This document shows positions 42,084 through 50,473 of a DNA stretch of 64,000 bases, piece after piece. The notes below the pieces were generated by a model. That model was not told the DNA's origin. It did not search any database and saw only the letters and a list, made by a program, of their open reading frames with translations. Each line of letters starts with the position of its first letter. The stretch's first letter is position 1. A program made the position numbers and the translations under genes. Origin of the DNA: Sulfolobales archaeon (GTDB taxonomy: Archaea > Thermoproteota > Thermoprotei_A > Sulfolobales > NBVN01); contig JAOAKA010000001.1 of NCBI GenBank assembly GCA_026413885.1, positions 302,762-366,761 of the forward strand, in the 5' to 3' direction.

Positions 42084-43169
42084 CTACCCACTAGCCTTAG
42101 CTAATAGCTCGGAAGCACTCATAGCTCCGAGGTCTTCCGAAAGTGGAAGTCTTAAAATACTAGCTGAATCGATTTCAAGAATTATCCACCCTCTAATTAA
42201 ATCTCTAGACTCGAGAATTCCCAGGAAATCTACTACTTTTGGAATTAATCCTACTGGTAGAGTAGATACAACATATGCAATACCTTCTCTAGTACTTAAA
42301 TACGCTTCAGTAAACCCCGGTATTGCTATAATGGCTTTAACTCCTTTGAGCAGGAAATTCGGTACGCCGTAGAGAACTAGAAGCTTCCTTACTGCCGGAG
42401 TTACGCGATCTATGTAGTTTTCAATAGTTGGTCTTATCCCTATAATCACATCTCTCTCGAGTATGTGCTTTCTAAAGTGCTTCAAAAATGTTTGGTAGCT
42501 ACATGCCATCACACTACTTTTAACAACGCTGTGAACTTCCTTAATCTTAGCTAAGGCATTCTCTTCTAGCTTATTTGCTAGTAATATGTCTATTGAGTCT
42601 AAACGGCTGATAACCGATTTCTTCCCCAAGAACTGTGGAAGAGATGCTACCGCCATAAGTTCTCTCAAATACAGCCTATCTAGAGTACTTCGAGTTATGT
42701 GAGACAGTACGTATCTTGGAGGAACTATCGTATCGAGGACATAGACTTCCGATGGTTCTTGATCTAGGCTTGCTATAACGTAATTAACTGTTGATTCAAC
42801 TTCGTGAACTCTAGTTACATACTTTAAAAAAGTTGCGCCTTCCAGAGTTCTAATAAACGATCTTATAAGCTTCTTGGGAACCCTATCTAACGGCAACCTA
42901 GATTTATAAACCAGTAAGACTTCTGTGAGGCCTAGTCTACCTAGGTCTACAACAGCCTTAAACTCTACACCCAGCTTCTTTAAGTTGTTTAAGACCCTCC
43001 ATACAGTTGAAGAACTTAAACCAACGGCACTCCCTATTTCTGCGATAGTGGGAATATAGCTCACACTATTTAAATAGTCAATCACCCTAACGACGTGGGG
43101 ACTTAACCGCATTCTTTTAGTACCCTGTGAACACCTGTTCTCAAGTATATCTAGTAGTGAGAGACACAT
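42084..43169 (-). CDS. Archaeal HTH transcriptional regulator (large)
   Basis: The N-terminal winged helix (about 25-75) contains IPTIAEIGSAVGLSSSTVWRVLNNLKKLG, a Lrp/MarR-like helix-turn-helix. The remaining 280 residues have no motif I recognise and may form a ligand or dimer domain. It is on the same strand as the nitroreductase and AnmK genes, 101 bp upstream of the nitroreductase, and could regulate them (inference). The start at 43169 gives MCLSLLDILENR, with ATG in a usual position. Confidence 0.7.
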   Translation of the reverse strand: MCLSLLDILENRCSQGTKRMRLSPHVVRVIDYLNSVSYIPTIAEIGSAVGLSSSTVWRVLNNLKKLGVEFKAVVDLGRLGLTEVLLVYKSRLPLDRVPKKLIRSFIRTLEGATFLKYVTRVHEVESTVNYVIASLDQEPSEVYVLDTIVPPRYVLSHITRSTLDRLYLRELMAVASLPQFLGKKSVISRLDSIDILLANKLEENALAKIKEVHSVVKSSVMACSYQTFLKHFRKHILERDVIIGIRPTIENYIDRVTPAVRKLLVLYGVPNFLLKGVKAIIAIPGFTEAYLSTREGIAYVVSTLPVGLIPKVVDFLGILESRDLIRGWIILEIDSASILRLPLSEDLGAMSASELLAKASG

Positions 43170-43260
43170 ATACCGCAGTTACGACTTCAAACATGGTGCT
43201 AGATCTATTTACAGAGAGATCGATTTAGATGTAACGCTATATGCCAGTTTCTCCCTACCT

Positions 43261-44121
43261 ATGTACAGAAAAAGTGGAAACTGCTGGATTAAAGTCTTCG
43301 GTTTCGGAAGGAATACTGTGATCTGCCTAGAAGACGGTCTAAAATGTTATGGATCTTACTGTTCAAATAGACTCTTCATCAACTACATAACCGGCCGCTG
43401 GTTCGACTTAGATAAAGGTCTTAGTGAAGTAGAGGATGTAGCTAGACGAGCAGTAGAGGACGTAATAGAGAGATTCTATTGTTTAAGTGTATCTGCTTCA
43501 CCTTGGGATAAGTTTGAAGTACTTACCGCTGCTTTCTTATCTAGAAACACGGATTACCATAGAAACACAGTTAGATGGGTTAAGAGCTTACTACACAAAT
43601 TATCTAATACGAACATAGATAGTGCTAACGGCATTGTGAGAGCTGCTTTTTTAACATACAATGAATATAGGTCTTACCAGCTTCATCAGCTTACTGAAGT
43701 CCTCAGTGAAATACTCAGTGCTCTTCAAGCTGTTTCTGCGATGGACGTAGAAACAATTAGAAAACAGTTGATTAAAATTAAGCATCTAGGCCCTAAGGTA
43801 GTTGATTCCTTCTTACTTCACAGCGGTCTCGAGACTATTCACGCACCTGTTGATATACACTACTTGAGATTTCTAAAGAAATACGGTCTTCTCAGAGATG
43901 TATTCACATATCCACGAAAGAAATATTGTACTGAATTTAACTGCTATACTTGCCCGATAGCTCGGAAATGTGTCTACGCATACACTATCAAGATGTTTAA
44001 AAACTTAAACGGATTTATTCAGACTGCTTCTTATGTCTCAGGTAAGCTTAAAGTAGAAAGCTGTAGAGACTTAGGTGGATCTAATCTTAGATCGCTGCTT
44101 GAGAAAATTACAGCTAGCTAG
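43261..44121 (+). CDS. HhH-GPD DNA glycosylase with [4Fe-4S] cluster
   Basis: DNA base-excision repair enzyme of the endonuclease III/MutY superfamily. A helix-hairpin-helix (IKHLGPKVVDSFLLHSG, about 177-193) carries the Lys of the bifunctional type; the catalytic Asp is in APVDIHYLRF near 198. The cluster ligands are Cx4Cx2Cx5C near 223-238 (YCTEFNCYTCPIARKC), one residue shorter than the classical first gap of six. An N-terminal 90 residues with KVFGFGRNTV resemble OGG-type N-domains. The substrate is uncertain: thymine glycol, 8-oxoG or a mismatch. Confidence 0.85.
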   Translation: MYRKSGNCWIKVFGFGRNTVICLEDGLKCYGSYCSNRLFINYITGRWFDLDKGLSEVEDVARRAVEDVIERFYCLSVSASPWDKFEVLTAAFLSRNTDYHRNTVRWVKSLLHKLSNTNIDSANGIVRAAFLTYNEYRSYQLHQLTEVLSEILSALQAVSAMDVETIRKQLIKIKHLGPKVVDSFLLHSGLETIHAPVDIHYLRFLKKYGLLRDVFTYPRKKYCTEFNCYTCPIARKCVYAYTIKMFKNLNGFIQTASYVSGKLKVESCRDLGGSNLRSLLEKITAS

Positions 44122-44128
44122 AACTCGA

Positions 44129-44647
44129 CTACCACTTCGGTAGGACAACTCCTCTCTGGCCTTGATACTTTCCTCTGTAGGTACTGATGACTGGAGTTGC
44201 TACTTTAGCAAATACAACATGTAGAAATCTAGTTCCAATAGCTATTTTAGCTGGGTAGGGAGGAGTTAGGACTTCGATAGTGAGCTGTCCTTCAAATCCA
44301 GCATCAACTATAGTTGGAGGCATGAGAAACCCTAGTCTAGCGAAAGTTGATCTAAGTTCAACAAACCCCATGAGCTCCGGCGGCATCTTTAGATACTCTA
44401 TCGTGTGTAGTAGGTAGTGAGTAGAAGGCTCTAACCTCAGATATTCTTTAGCATGACTACAGTTAAAATACTCTTCAACACGGTCTTCACCAACAATCAA
44501 TTCTCTTGGTGAAGTATTAATGCGGCAGAAACTTTCTCCAACTCTAAGGTCAAGTCCGTTTTCTCTAACAATTTCTTCAGAAAAAGGCTCTATTTGAAGC
44601 CTCTTACTTGTAAGATATGCCTTAAGGTCGAAATCTGAGAGTATCAT
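44129..44647 (-). CDS. dcd: dCTP deaminase
   Basis: Converts dCTP to dUTP (and may also hydrolyse it), feeding thymidylate synthesis by ThyX. The start MILSDFDLKAYL, NGLDLRVG (30-37), RSTFARLGF near 101-109 with the substrate-binding Ser-Arg, IVDAGFEGQLTIEV near 114-127 and the C-terminal YRGKYQGQRGVV near 156-167 are family features. The 172-residue length is normal. It converges with the glycosylase gene 8 bp away and is divergent from the phosphorylase. Confidence 0.93.
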   Translation of the reverse strand: MILSDFDLKAYLTSKRLQIEPFSEEIVRENGLDLRVGESFCRINTSPRELIVGEDRVEEYFNCSHAKEYLRLEPSTHYLLHTIEYLKMPPELMGFVELRSTFARLGFLMPPTIVDAGFEGQLTIEVLTPPYPAKIAIGTRFLHVVFAKVATPVISTYRGKYQGQRGVVLPKW

Positions 44648-44806
44648 ACTTCCACCGCATTTTTCTCGATAACAGCTTCTTAAAACTGATTGTGAACTTA
44701 CCTAGATATGAATATTCTCTAAAATTCAATCAGTTCAATTGAGTTAAGCTGGCACTATCTGAGAAATACTTATTAGGATATTTTAGGTAAATCGGCATGT
44801 GATAAT

Positions 44807-45535
44807 ATGTTGGGTAAACCTATTCATATGACTATATCCCCTGAAACTGTAGCTAAGAGAGCTATTGTAGCTGGAGACCCAGCCAGAGTTGAGCACATTA
44901 AAGAACTGCTGGAAGACCCTAAGTTAGTTAATACTCAGAGAGCCTTCATTACCTACACAGGAACCTACAGAGGAGTACCGGTAACTATAGCTGCTCACGG
45001 TGTAGGATTTCCTTCTTCAGCTATAGTTTTTGAAGAGTTATCAATGGTCGGATCAAAACTCATTGTAAGATTTGGTACCTGTGGTGCTATGGTTCCCGGC
45101 ATGCGGATTGGAGATGTAGTTATACCGACTGGTGCTGCTTACTACCCTGGTGGAGCATACTACCAATACTTCCGGGAGTGGACATGTTGCCCTGCCGTAC
45201 CGTCTTTTGATGTAGTTAGAGCTATAGTCGACGAATTCGAGAAAGCTGGGATAAAGCACTTTGTTAGTCCAGTAGTAAGTAGTGATGCTTTCTACGCTGA
45301 AGACCCAGAGTTCGTTAAGAAGTGGACATCTAGAGGAGTTATAGCTGTAGAAATGGAGTGTGCTGGACTCTTCTCACTAGGATTAGCTAAAAACGTTAAG
45401 ACAGGTGCGGTGTTACTCGTTAGTGATTCTTTAGTAGAGCACCTAGGATATGCAAAAGCAGAAGAACTAAGAGAGTATGTATCAAGAGCAGCTAGAGCTC
45501 TACTAGAAGCAGTAATTAAGGTAAAACTAGATTAA
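44807..45535 (+). CDS. Purine nucleoside/MTA phosphorylase (hexameric type)
   Basis: Phosphorolysis of purine nucleosides or 5'-methylthioadenosine. Phosphate-binding GDPARVEHIK near 23-32, the active-site RFGTCGAM near 85-92 and the nucleoside-binding VEMECAGLFSLG near 183-194 match the hexameric Udp/DeoD-like family, close to the Sulfolobus MTA/purine nucleoside phosphorylase type. The 242-residue length is right. With the amidohydrolase at 23.8 kb it could take part in methylthioadenosine salvage (inference). Confidence 0.93.
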   Translation: MLGKPIHMTISPETVAKRAIVAGDPARVEHIKELLEDPKLVNTQRAFITYTGTYRGVPVTIAAHGVGFPSSAIVFEELSMVGSKLIVRFGTCGAMVPGMRIGDVVIPTGAAYYPGGAYYQYFREWTCCPAVPSFDVVRAIVDEFEKAGIKHFVSPVVSSDAFYAEDPEFVKKWTSRGVIAVEMECAGLFSLGLAKNVKTGAVLLVSDSLVEHLGYAKAEELREYVSRAARALLEAVIKVKLD

Positions 45536-45569
45536 CACAAGTCTAGAGGTTTTAGAAGAGTGTTTTTAA

Positions 45570-46238
45570 CTAGTTTGAAATATAGCACGGATTTCTTAAA
45601 GTAGTTAATTTAAGTTCTTCAATATAGTACTGAATGTTTCTTATGAAATCTTTGAAGTAGTATATAGGTATGATACCAATACCTTCAATAGAACCTCTAA
45701 CAGATTCACTTAACGTAATAACCAATCCAATAAACCTATTTACTCTTCTTAGTGAGGGATAACTTGTTAACTCATAACCACACCACTCAAGAAGTTTCTT
45801 GAGTTTTTCAAGATGTATGTAAGATGCTTCTCTAATCTTACTGGTGCTAGAGCACCTAGGTGACCAATGTTTGCAGTCAGCAACAACACCGAGAGATGCC
45901 GGTATATTAACAGCTAGAATATCAAACTCCCACTTCCTTACACCGAACTTGAAGTTTCTGAAGACATCGTATCCGCTTTCTACTAGAGCTTCAGCAACGA
46001 ATGACTCGAAATCTCTCCAGCTAAGGTAGTTTGAAACTTTTTTCGAGTCACATCCGCATTTTACTGCTAATATAGCTAGCTGAGTTAATGATTTAATACA
46101 GAGTTCTCCGGAAATTCCTCTGTAGATTAGACCTAGGTCTAGAAGTTCTTTAACTATATCGCTATTTAGTTCACTTTCTCTAGTACACTGCTTCTCAGAG
46201 AAGAACCGCAGAAGCTGGTAATAATCAGTCGGTTGCAT
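45570..46238 (-). CDS. PD-(D/E)XK nuclease-like protein (Mrr/NERD-like)
   Basis: Putative restriction-type nuclease: an N-terminal helical or winged segment (1-70) is followed by a Mrr-like core. The core has E78 in RDFESFVAEALVESGY, D106 in WEFDILAVN and D121-C-K123 in VVADCKHW, which replaces the usual ExK by DxK. The layout is of archaeal endonucleases acting on DNA in trans; no methylase is near. Whether active or structural is unclear. 222 residues. It is divergent from the remnant at 46.4 kb. Confidence 0.7.
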   Translation of the reverse strand: MQPTDYYQLLRFFSEKQCTRESELNSDIVKELLDLGLIYRGISGELCIKSLTQLAILAVKCGCDSKKVSNYLSWRDFESFVAEALVESGYDVFRNFKFGVRKWEFDILAVNIPASLGVVADCKHWSPRCSSTSKIREASYIHLEKLKKLLEWCGYELTSYPSLRRVNRFIGLVITLSESVRGSIEGIGIIPIYYFKDFIRNIQYYIEELKLTTLRNPCYISN

Positions 46239-46356
46239 CCATCGTCACCAAATCTGAGATCACCTCCCTCATCATGGAGTCTGCTCTAGACTCCAGCTAC
46301 GATAGTTAAATACACTAATAAATGAGTTTTCAAAGATTGTGTGTCTAGGCTAGGCA

Positions 46357-46844
46357 GGTGATACAGCTATACGGAAATTACTAGCTAGAGCAGCTGGAAC
46401 CGGTAAACCTAGCTAAGATTCTATCGATAATGAGACTACTCTCTTCCACATCTTCGGAAGAGATGTTCTGAAATCAACCACGTCTCTACCAAAAATTTAG
46501 ATAGTTAAAACTCTTCTACTCACAGCAGCTATGGTGACCTCCGTTATGTGTTTCTGAGAGCCGGTATCACTCTTGAATTAATCAGGCCCTCTTCTGATAA
46601 AGTATCCTACATCTCTAATTTCATCGCAGCTATAGCTTTAACTTGAGCGACTATCAGACTATAGGAATACCTGAGCAATCTAGTAGGAACGAGCTCCAAA
46701 TCGAGAATGCCTGCGTAGAAAAAGCATTCAAATATCTAAAAGCTTTGTACATAGGAACACCTGTAGTAACTCCTCTCTTGAGCTGCTTAAAGATGGTGGT
46801 CACTACTTAACGATGGCTACCCAAGAAATAGTGTTCAAGTAGTC
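46357..46844 (+). pseudogene. Decayed gene, family unknown
   Basis: This lies in the 620-bp gap 46239-46858. A protein-like plus-strand frame starts at GGTGATACAG (46357) and is cut by several stops (TAA, TAG, TGA). A second frame reads VFLRAGITLELIRPSSD near 46548; a third runs without stop as DYQTIGIPEQSSRNE, then EKAFKYLKALYIGTPVVTPL, near 46652-46800; and one more frame change joins LLKDGGHYLTMATQEIVFK. Such a chain of frame changes and stops suggests a recently inactivated gene. I could not place the family. 46239-46356 shows nothing else. Confidence 0.45.
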
Positions 46845-46858
46845 TACAGAGAAGACCT

Positions 46859-47398
46859 TCAATATGGAACGCTCTTTAACTTCACTAAGTACGCTAGATA
46901 GTTTGCTAGAGGATGTAGCACTAGGGCTATTCCAATGGCTATTACTATCTCAGTTAAACCGAGTTCTACACCTGTGTAGAAATCTATCTTCAGCAGTTTT
47001 ACGAATAGTAGTGATATTAATATAAACGATGTTTGATCTAAAACGGGTAGTAGTGCTCCAGGCTTCATTCCGAGTCTTCTCTTTATGAAGGAGTTCACCA
47101 GATCTCCGATCATTGAACCAACTCCCTGAATAAATCCAGCTATAGCTAGATGAGTGAGAGGGTAATGATAGATAAATAATAGAGCTACCCCAGCTAGAGT
47201 GCCAGCAGAAACACCGGCAAATAAACCCTCCCAGCTCTTGCTGTCACCAAAGATTCTCTTACCGTCTATGAAGTTTCTGCCGAAATCAACCGGGTGAGCG
47301 TTTCTTACGATTTTTCGAACTATTAATGGGAAAGCATTAGCAGTGTAAGATGGTGCTAGTAGTAGCAGTTTATATGTAAGTTCTAGATAGCTACTCAA
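46859..47398 (-). CDS. carS: CDP-archaeol synthase
   Basis: Membrane enzyme (CarS/DUF46) that makes CDP-archaeol from CTP and unsaturated archaeol phosphate, an essential step of archaeal phospholipid synthesis. The motifs PVDFGRNFIDGKRIFGDSKSWEG (about 36-58) and GDLVNSFIKRRLG (about 97-109) with PVLDQTSFIL (about 117-126) hold the catalytic acidic residues. It has about five TM helices and 179 residues. The TTG start overlaps the last 8 bp of the RecA-like gene, so the two are coupled. Confidence 0.93.
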   Translation of the reverse strand: MSSYLELTYKLLLLAPSYTANAFPLIVRKIVRNAHPVDFGRNFIDGKRIFGDSKSWEGLFAGVSAGTLAGVALLFIYHYPLTHLAIAGFIQGVGSMIGDLVNSFIKRRLGMKPGALLPVLDQTSFILISLLFVKLLKIDFYTGVELGLTEIVIAIGIALVLHPLANYLAYLVKLKSVPY

Positions 47399-47990
47399 AC
47401 TCGATACCTCGGTCGGTGATTGAGAACTTTATTCTACGATTTCTAAATTCACTTGGTTTAACTACCTCGATTTCTCTATCGTTTCCCTTTTTCTTGATCT
47501 CGACGATAATATCAGACCAAAAATCAAGTATTTCGTAACCACTAGGAACTACCTCGCCTTCTTCCTCTCTAACTTGAGCAGTAAGTAAGATTCTAGAACC
47601 AAAACTGCTTGCTGTATATGAGAGAATAGCTAGTGATGTGTTGAGTAACTTATTAGCTATAGGTCTCTCAACGACTTCATATCGATAGTGTGTGTTAATG
47701 GAATCTATACATACATTTTTAAACTTACTCAAGGAGTAATCTAGGAACATCTCAATGAGTAGGATAGATAGGTCTTCTAGACTGAAGATTTCTCTGAAAT
47801 AGAACTCTCTACTACATAGAGAATACCTCTCCAGGAGAGGTATCGGTATAGATCCCTCCGTACTCAAGTATAGAGAGGGTTTAGAGCTTTTAGATACGAT
47901 CCAAAGACATAGATTAGTCTTACCAACACCAGCACTACCATATAGTAAACTCACTCTACCTTCAGTAGCTTCAACCAGCCATTTACTCAG
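47391..47990 (-). CDS. RecA-like ATPase (RadB/RadC-like), probable CTG start
   Basis: RecA-fold ATPase and RadA paralogue; such archaeal proteins modulate recombination or signalling. Walker A GSAGVGKT, Walker B NVCIDSINT near 90 and RILLTAQV near 135 are clear. The first ATG/GTG/TTG is GTG 47954, giving MSLLYGSAGVGKT, which starts in the first beta strand. The frame is open to CTG at 47990-47988, which adds SKWLVEATEGR, as seen in front of many RadB-type P-loops, and has AGGG six bases upstream. I give the long form, 199 residues. It overlaps carS by 8 bp. Confidence 0.65.
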   Translation of the reverse strand: MSKWLVEATEGRVSLLYGSAGVGKTNLCLWIVSKSSKPSLYLSTEGSIPIPLLERYSLCSREFYFREIFSLEDLSILLIEMFLDYSLSKFKNVCIDSINTHYRYEVVERPIANKLLNTSLAILSYTASSFGSRILLTAQVREEEGEVVPSGYEILDFWSDIIVEIKKKGNDREIEVVKPSEFRNRRIKFSITDRGIEFE

Positions 47991-48106
47991 GTGCTACCCT
48001 AGAATAAATCACTATCTACACCTTAATTATTTCAGAATTAGATATCTACATATAAGTACTAGCTATATATAGATAGGCTATGTTATAGATGCGGGTGAGG
48101 ATATCT

Positions 48107-49495
48107 ATGCCGAACGATCTCAGAAGTGCCGCACTAAAAGCTGTTCTTCTGACATCTTTTCTCATAGTTTTCAGTCTCAGTATGTGGAACTGGTACGATA
48201 TAAGTATATTTGAAAACTGGTTCGAAGCCTCTAGATCCACAAGTCTCTATAAGATCTATGAAGTTCCTCTAGCTCTAGGCAACATTAGCTATAGAGTCGT
48301 ATACCCACCTCTCCCACCTCTTATCTACATAGGAACCCGCTGGCTAGTAGATGCAGCTATTAATGCTATAATTGCGATAGGTAGAACCGCACCTACAATC
48401 GGACATGCTTTGCTAACGGCGACTGACTACTTTATTAGAGCAATTATAAAGCTACCTCTCCTAGTATTTACTGTAGCTCTAGCTACACTACTCTGGAAGA
48501 AACTCGGTTCTAGAGCATCTCACTGGGTTATAGCTGGTGTTCCGACACTAGTCACTATAGCTAACTATCAATTCGATCCATTAGTTGCTTTCTCTCTGTA
48601 TCTATCTATAATTGGTTTAGACATACCGCGTATAGGTATAATCTTAAGCTCTATATCTACAGCACTCATAATTTTAACAAAACCTCTAGCAGCTATTTCA
48701 CTTCTCCCTCTAGTATACTACATACATAGAAAAATGGGGAAAAGAGACCTAGTTCGCTATGTAGTTATCACTCTAGCTGTAGTTCTCGCATTCACTCTTC
48801 CGTTCTTTCTAATTAACCCATACGCATTCATATACAATGTATTTCTATTTCACAGTGAGAGAGCACCTCAGTATATCTCAATCTGGAATCTCCCTGTTTT
48901 ACTCTCGAAGAGAAACCCGGAAATTGCGAGAATAGTGAATAGTGTGTGGCTTCCTGTAATGCTAGCTATTCTCGGAGTAGCGTTTCTATCATTAAAGAAA
49001 AAGCTCACATTGGAAAATAGAGATAATGTAGTTCTAGCTACATTAATTCTTCTGCTACTAGTCTTAATCTTCAATAAGGTCGTGAACCCTAATTACCTCT
49101 TGTGGGCATATCCTCTGATAATTCACCTAGCTTACAGCCGTGAACATAAATTAAAGCCTAGAAAGACTCTAATAACGTACAATATAGCTGCAGCACTAGC
49201 AGCTCTCTGGGGAGGTCTCTACATGATGATCCCAGCCTTAGTGAATGATATAGTAGTTATAGAGGAGACAGGTGAGATTATCCCCGCTAGAAACATAATA
49301 TACAGATCTCTCGACACACCTCTAAATGAAACAATAACAAATCTAATTAGCTTAAGTGAAAAATACTACGACTACATCAAGATAGTGGAATCATATACTA
49401 ACCTCCTCGGTGCTTCATTAATAGTCACATACAGCTCAGTCATGCTGACTTTAATATGGAGCCTGATCAGAGAGTGCTCTAAGCCTGAGTCTTAG
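48107..49495 (+). CDS. GT-C (GT87/PIG-M-like) membrane glycosyltransferase
   Basis: About ten or more TM helices. An acidic motif WNWYDISIFENWFEASR near the end of helix 1 and YPPLPPLIYIGTRW near 65 (short form) are like the DxE/YPP loops of GT-C mannosyltransferase-like proteins; RNPEIARIVN and the late loop KVVNPNYLLWAYPL are also common in this class. It probably transfers a sugar from a polyprenyl-phosphate donor. The frame begins at ATG 48089, but ATG 48107 has GGGTGAGG at 48093-48100 and is the likely start (462 residues). Its 3' end overlaps the convergent gene by 17 bp. Confidence 0.75.
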   Translation: MPNDLRSAALKAVLLTSFLIVFSLSMWNWYDISIFENWFEASRSTSLYKIYEVPLALGNISYRVVYPPLPPLIYIGTRWLVDAAINAIIAIGRTAPTIGHALLTATDYFIRAIIKLPLLVFTVALATLLWKKLGSRASHWVIAGVPTLVTIANYQFDPLVAFSLYLSIIGLDIPRIGIILSSISTALIILTKPLAAISLLPLVYYIHRKMGKRDLVRYVVITLAVVLAFTLPFFLINPYAFIYNVFLFHSERAPQYISIWNLPVLLSKRNPEIARIVNSVWLPVMLAILGVAFLSLKKKLTLENRDNVVLATLILLLLVLIFNKVVNPNYLLWAYPLIIHLAYSREHKLKPRKTLITYNIAAALAALWGGLYMMIPALVNDIVVIEETGEIIPARNIIYRSLDTPLNETITNLISLSEKYYDYIKIVESYTNLLGASLIVTYSSVMLTLIWSLIRECSKPES

Positions 49496-50003
49496 AGAGT
49501 ACTGCAGACTCTACGAAGTCTTTGAAGTAGTTCTTACCTACTTCAAGAACTTTAGATAGTAAAATACATGTATTTCCGGTTGTTGAAGAAATCCGGCAGA
49601 AGCTAGATGAGAGATCGAAGTAGTCTCTAGTAATTACGAGTCTTACGTTGGGCATATTAACGCTATCTCCCTGTATCACTAGGTAAAGAGATCCGGAGGG
49701 GATAGCCTTACTTATAGAGATAGACCTCACGAAAGACTGATATCCATCTAGCGTCTCTAAAATCTCTGGAAAACCGATTTCTCTCAATACGTATAGTAGC
49801 TTATCTTCAACATATATTTCTACAACAGCTGGACTAACTCTTAAATCGAGCAGTAAATCACTATCTAGTTGAATAGCTAGATAAACCGTTGAATTAGAAG
49901 AAGAAAATAGAACTCTAGAACCTGGAGTTCTATCTGAAATCTGCTTAATTATCTCTCTAACATTCTTTAAGTCTATCGGTAGCCCTCTAAATACCTCTCT
50001 CAG
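49479..50003 (-). CDS. Unknown soluble protein, probable CTG start
   Basis: A frame with no known domain. ATG/GTG/TTG starts give at most 102 residues (from TTG 49787), yet the frame is open and protein-like upstream (REVFRGLPIDLKNVREIIKQ, then RVLFSSSNSTVYLAIQLDSD) until a stop at 50009. The only start available is CTG at 50003-50001, which has GGTG (50013-50010) with a six-base spacer and a TATAAAG box about 20-25 bp upstream. The result is a 174-residue protein of alternating strands and helices. Function is unknown; it may be an archaeal-specific regulatory or binding protein. Confidence 0.55.
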   Translation of the reverse strand: MREVFRGLPIDLKNVREIIKQISDRTPGSRVLFSSSNSTVYLAIQLDSDLLLDLRVSPAVVEIYVEDKLLYVLREIGFPEILETLDGYQSFVRSISISKAIPSGSLYLVIQGDSVNMPNVRLVITRDYFDLSSSFCRISSTTGNTCILLSKVLEVGKNYFKDFVESAVLSKTQA

Positions 50004-50151
50004 AGACTACACCATCATATATCTTTATACTTACACATCTATAAATACTCGCAGAACACAAGTTTAAGACCTACTTCAGCAGCCGCAACATGCTACCGCC
50101 ATATAGAGACTGCGTTAAACGAGGTCTTACTGTGTGAATAGGTGCTCTCCA

Positions 50152-50355
50152 TCACCTATATCTCTTCTCGATAACCACAACTACGCAGTCTTCTTCTTCA
50201 CGCGCATCTACAACAGATAGCTTCTGTCTTATTGCTTCATCAATAGTAAACTCTAGAACTTCTTCTGAGACCTCTATAGTCGTAGATTCACCTATATTCA
50301 GCTTCTTTCTCATATCCTCTAAAGTCTTACGGACTTCATCTTCACTTTTCAGCAA
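50152..50355 (-). CDS. Small acidic conserved-looking protein
   Basis: A 67-residue charged protein (MLKSEDEVRKTLEDMRKKLN start) with a helix-strand-helix-strand pattern and a C-terminal VVVVIEKRYR. No TM or Cys. The TTG start has GAGGAG nine bases upstream (the minus strand reads GAGGAGTTAGCTTTG), which supports real translation. Function is unknown; the helix-rich, acidic form might mean a DNA- or RNA-binding partner. Confidence 0.6.
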   Translation of the reverse strand: MLKSEDEVRKTLEDMRKKLNIGESTTIEVSEEVLEFTIDEAIRQKLSVVDAREEEDCVVVVIEKRYR

Positions 50356-50473
50356 AGCTAACTCCTCAAGTTAGTGAATCAGCAGCTAATAACTATTTTT
50401 CAGTAGTTAAGTAGCTCTCAAGTTTGCTTCACTCTATACTTTAGCTACGTAAATCGGTTTGATAGTACCTAGT

